Source of the DNA: Fimbriimonadales bacterium
GTDB lineage: Bacteria; Armatimonadota; Fimbriimonadia; Fimbriimonadales; GBS-DC
Direction of reading: 5' to 3'
DNA length: 14,761 nt
Assembly: GCA_026416065.1 (NCBI GenBank)
Contig: JAOAFW010000112.1
Coordinates: forward strand, 1-14,761
Shown in pieces: positions 13,820-14,761 of the stretch (the stretch's first letter is position 1; each line of letters starts with the position of its first letter). The notes under the pieces are model-generated. The model did not search any database, had not been told where the DNA came from, and saw only the letters and a list, made by a program, of their open reading frames with translations. The translations under genes were made by a program, and so were the position numbers.

Positions 13820-14635
13820 TTACCACTCCTTGCCTTCGTAGTCCTGAATCACTCCGTGCATCAGGTACCCGTCGATGACCTGTGCCTTCTCCGCCATACC
13901 AACCAGAAGTGCGTTGTCCGCCAGATGACAAATCAGCCGCGGATAGCCCCCCGTGAACTGGTAGAGTTCATACAGGGCGTCAGGCGTGAAGGGGATGCGC
14001 TCGCCAGCGTAGCCCGCCACACGCATGCGGTACTCGATCAGATTCGCCGTCTCCTGCTGGTCCAACGGCTTCAATACATGGCGCACTGCCAAGCGTTGCT
14101 TGAGAGCAGGCACACGCTCCAACTTCTTCTGGAGCTCCAGCTGACCTAACAGGATCAGGCTCATCAGAAACTGGTCATTCATCTGGCAGTTCAAGAGCAA
14201 GCGCAGCTCCTCAAAGGTGTTCGTCGAGCGAATGAGGTGCGCCTCGTCGATGATTAACACGGCGCGCTGCCCGTGCTCGTACATACGAATCAGGTGTTCG
14301 TGCAGCTGCTGAACCAGTTGCTGACGGTTGCGCGTGTGCGCCTCTGCGCCCAACTGATGCATGATCTCCAGTAAAAGCTGGATGGGTGTGAGGATGGGGT
14401 TAACGATTAAGGCAATTTTGTATTGCACGGGGTCCAAAATCTCCAGAATCTTGCGACTGACAGTCGTTTTCCCCAATCCGATATCCCCCAGCAGTGCACC
14501 TGCCCCCCGGTTGCGCGTGATGGCGTAGTGGAGCATCACCAGCGCGTCCTCGTGTTCCTTACTCATGTACAGGAACCGTGGATCGGGCGTTAGTGCGAAC
14601 GGCGGCTCGGTTAAACCCCAATAAGCTTCATACAT
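13820..14635 (-). CDS. ExeA/MshM-like AAA ATPase heading the pilus operon
   Basis: This 271-residue soluble ATPase is counted from the ATG at 14635, which has a strong purine-rich site eight bases upstream. An upstream ATG at 14713 would add a Cys/Thr-rich leader that runs through the inverted repeat. The N-terminus MYEAYWGLTEPPF, then LTPDPRFLYMS, is the signature of the ExeA/GspA family and of the ATPases of PEP-CTERM/XrtA loci. Walker A is GDIGLGKTT (50-58), Walker B is VLIIDEAH (126-133), an arginine-finger-like KQR is at 179-181, and the C-terminal lid has FTGGYPRLICHLAD (227-240). There is no transmembrane helix or peptidoglycan-binding domain as in full-length GspA; it resembles the short MshM type found in MSHA pilus operons. 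It probably remodels or positions part of the pilus or secretin machine, but the substrate is unknown. The TniB/TnsC transposition ATPases are distant relatives; context argues against that role. Confidence 0.88.
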   Translation of the reverse strand: MYEAYWGLTEPPFALTPDPRFLYMSKEHEDALVMLHYAITRNRGAGALLGDIGLGKTTVSRKILEILDPVQYKIALIVNPILTPIQLLLEIMHQLGAEAHTRNRQQLVQQLHEHLIRMYEHGQRAVLIIDEAHLIRSTNTFEELRLLLNCQMNDQFLMSLILLGQLELQKKLERVPALKQRLAVRHVLKPLDQQETANLIEYRMRVAGYAGERIPFTPDALYELYQFTGGYPRLICHLADNALLVGMAEKAQVIDGYLMHGVIQDYEGKEW

Positions 14636-14642
14636 AGTTTCG

Positions 14643-14650
14643 CCCTCCCT
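14643..14650 (-). promoter_or_regulatory. Ribosome binding site that fixes the ATPase start
   Basis: AGGGAGGG on the minus strand, eight bases before the ATG at 14635. Its first two bases overlap the end of the adjacent inverted repeat, so folding of that repeat would place the site at the foot of a hairpin. Confidence 0.7.
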
Positions 14651-14674
14651 ATCAGCGTGCGCAGCAGCTGATAG
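14649..14674 (-). promoter_or_regulatory. Perfect inverted repeat in the leader of the pilus operon
   Basis: CTATCAGC (14649-14656) and GCTGATAG (14667-14674) are exact reverse complements around a 10-base spacer. The total span is 26 bases, about two and a half helical turns, which suits a dimeric DNA-binding protein; as RNA it would form an 8-bp stem ending exactly at the ribosome binding site. An operator for the helix-turn-helix protein encoded two genes downstream, or a translational switch, are both plausible inferences. Confidence 0.5.
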
Positions 14675-14702
14675 CGTCGTTCTACAGACGGTTCTGGAGC
14701 AG

Positions 14703-14732
14703 ATTATCGGCAAAAACGCGGGGTTCTGTAGG
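14703..14732 (-). promoter_or_regulatory. Weak candidate promoter for the pilus operon
   Basis: GATAAT (14708-14703 on the minus strand) is a fair -10 hexamer. At an 18-base spacing the -35 would be CCTACA (14732-14727), which matches only the ACA half of the consensus. If used, the inverted repeat would lie wholly inside the 5' leader. No better hexamer pair is seen in the 126 bases upstream of the ATPase gene, and the window ends at 14761, so the true promoter may be further out. Confidence 0.22.
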
Positions 14733-14761
14733 GGCGTCCAAGCAGGTATACTTCTCGCGGA

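Noticed and set aside
13417..14635. ATPase plus excisionase-like protein read as a transposition or phage module (TniB/TnsC, Xis)
   Set aside because: There is no transposase, integrase, terminal repeat or target duplication, and both genes are tightly coupled to pilM, so a pilus role fits better.
14741..14761. Possible plus-strand promoter (TATACT at 14747-14752) at the right edge
   Set aside because: There is no credible -35 and nothing downstream is visible; GTATAC is self-complementary and expected by chance.
1..14761. CRISPR arrays, tRNA or rRNA genes, insertion sequences, riboswitches
   Set aside because: No regularly spaced repeats, cloverleaf-like segments, transposase motifs or long structured leaders were found on reading both strands; non-coding gaps are all 200 bases or shorter.

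Overview
The window reads as chromosomal DNA from a GC-rich diderm bacterium. All confident genes lie on the minus strand, tightly packed, most behind strong AGGAGG-type ribosome binding sites. Outer-membrane proteins (a porin and a secretin) occur beside DivIVA/YggT genes more typical of Gram-positive and other Terrabacteria. That mix suggests a diderm Terrabacteria lineage, perhaps Armatimonadota. No rRNA or marker gene confirms this, so the placement is an inference. I saw no tRNA, rRNA, CRISPR array, insertion sequence or phage gene.

Read in the direction of transcription (right to left) there are three blocks. (1) 14635 to 8270 is a type IV pilus-type assembly operon: an ExeA/MshM-like AAA ATPase, a small protein with an excisionase-type helix-turn-helix, then pilM, pilN, pilO, a pilP-like gene and the secretin pilQ. 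Start and stop codons overlap or nearly touch throughout. A perfect inverted repeat sits directly against the ribosome binding site of the first gene, and a hairpin lies just past pilQ. PilM-N-O-P form the inner-membrane alignment platform and PilQ the outer-membrane gate. The pilins and the pilus motor ATPases are not in the window.

(2) 8135 to 3110 is a housekeeping or envelope run: yebC, a rhomboid protease with a C-terminal TPR region, a secreted TPR protein, yggT, a divIVA-like gene and a thiamine-diphosphate enzyme of the benzoylformate decarboxylase type. The enzyme has Tyr where the characterised enzyme has its second active-site His.

(3) 2909 to 1 is a phosphate-uptake block: an OprO/OprP-type porin, the binding protein PstS and the N-terminal part of a probable PstC-type permease that runs off the left edge. 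A perfect 12-bp-stem hairpin separates pstS from the permease. Together these would carry phosphate across both membranes.

The best candidate for something undescribed is the head of block 1. The small helix-turn-helix protein begins with a short motif that resembles the N-terminus of GspB proteins, which partner ExeA/GspA ATPases, and it directly follows such an ATPase. This suggests an ATPase-adaptor pair dedicated to the pilus machine, possibly linking it to DNA or to regulation. Most of the remaining content is orthodox.
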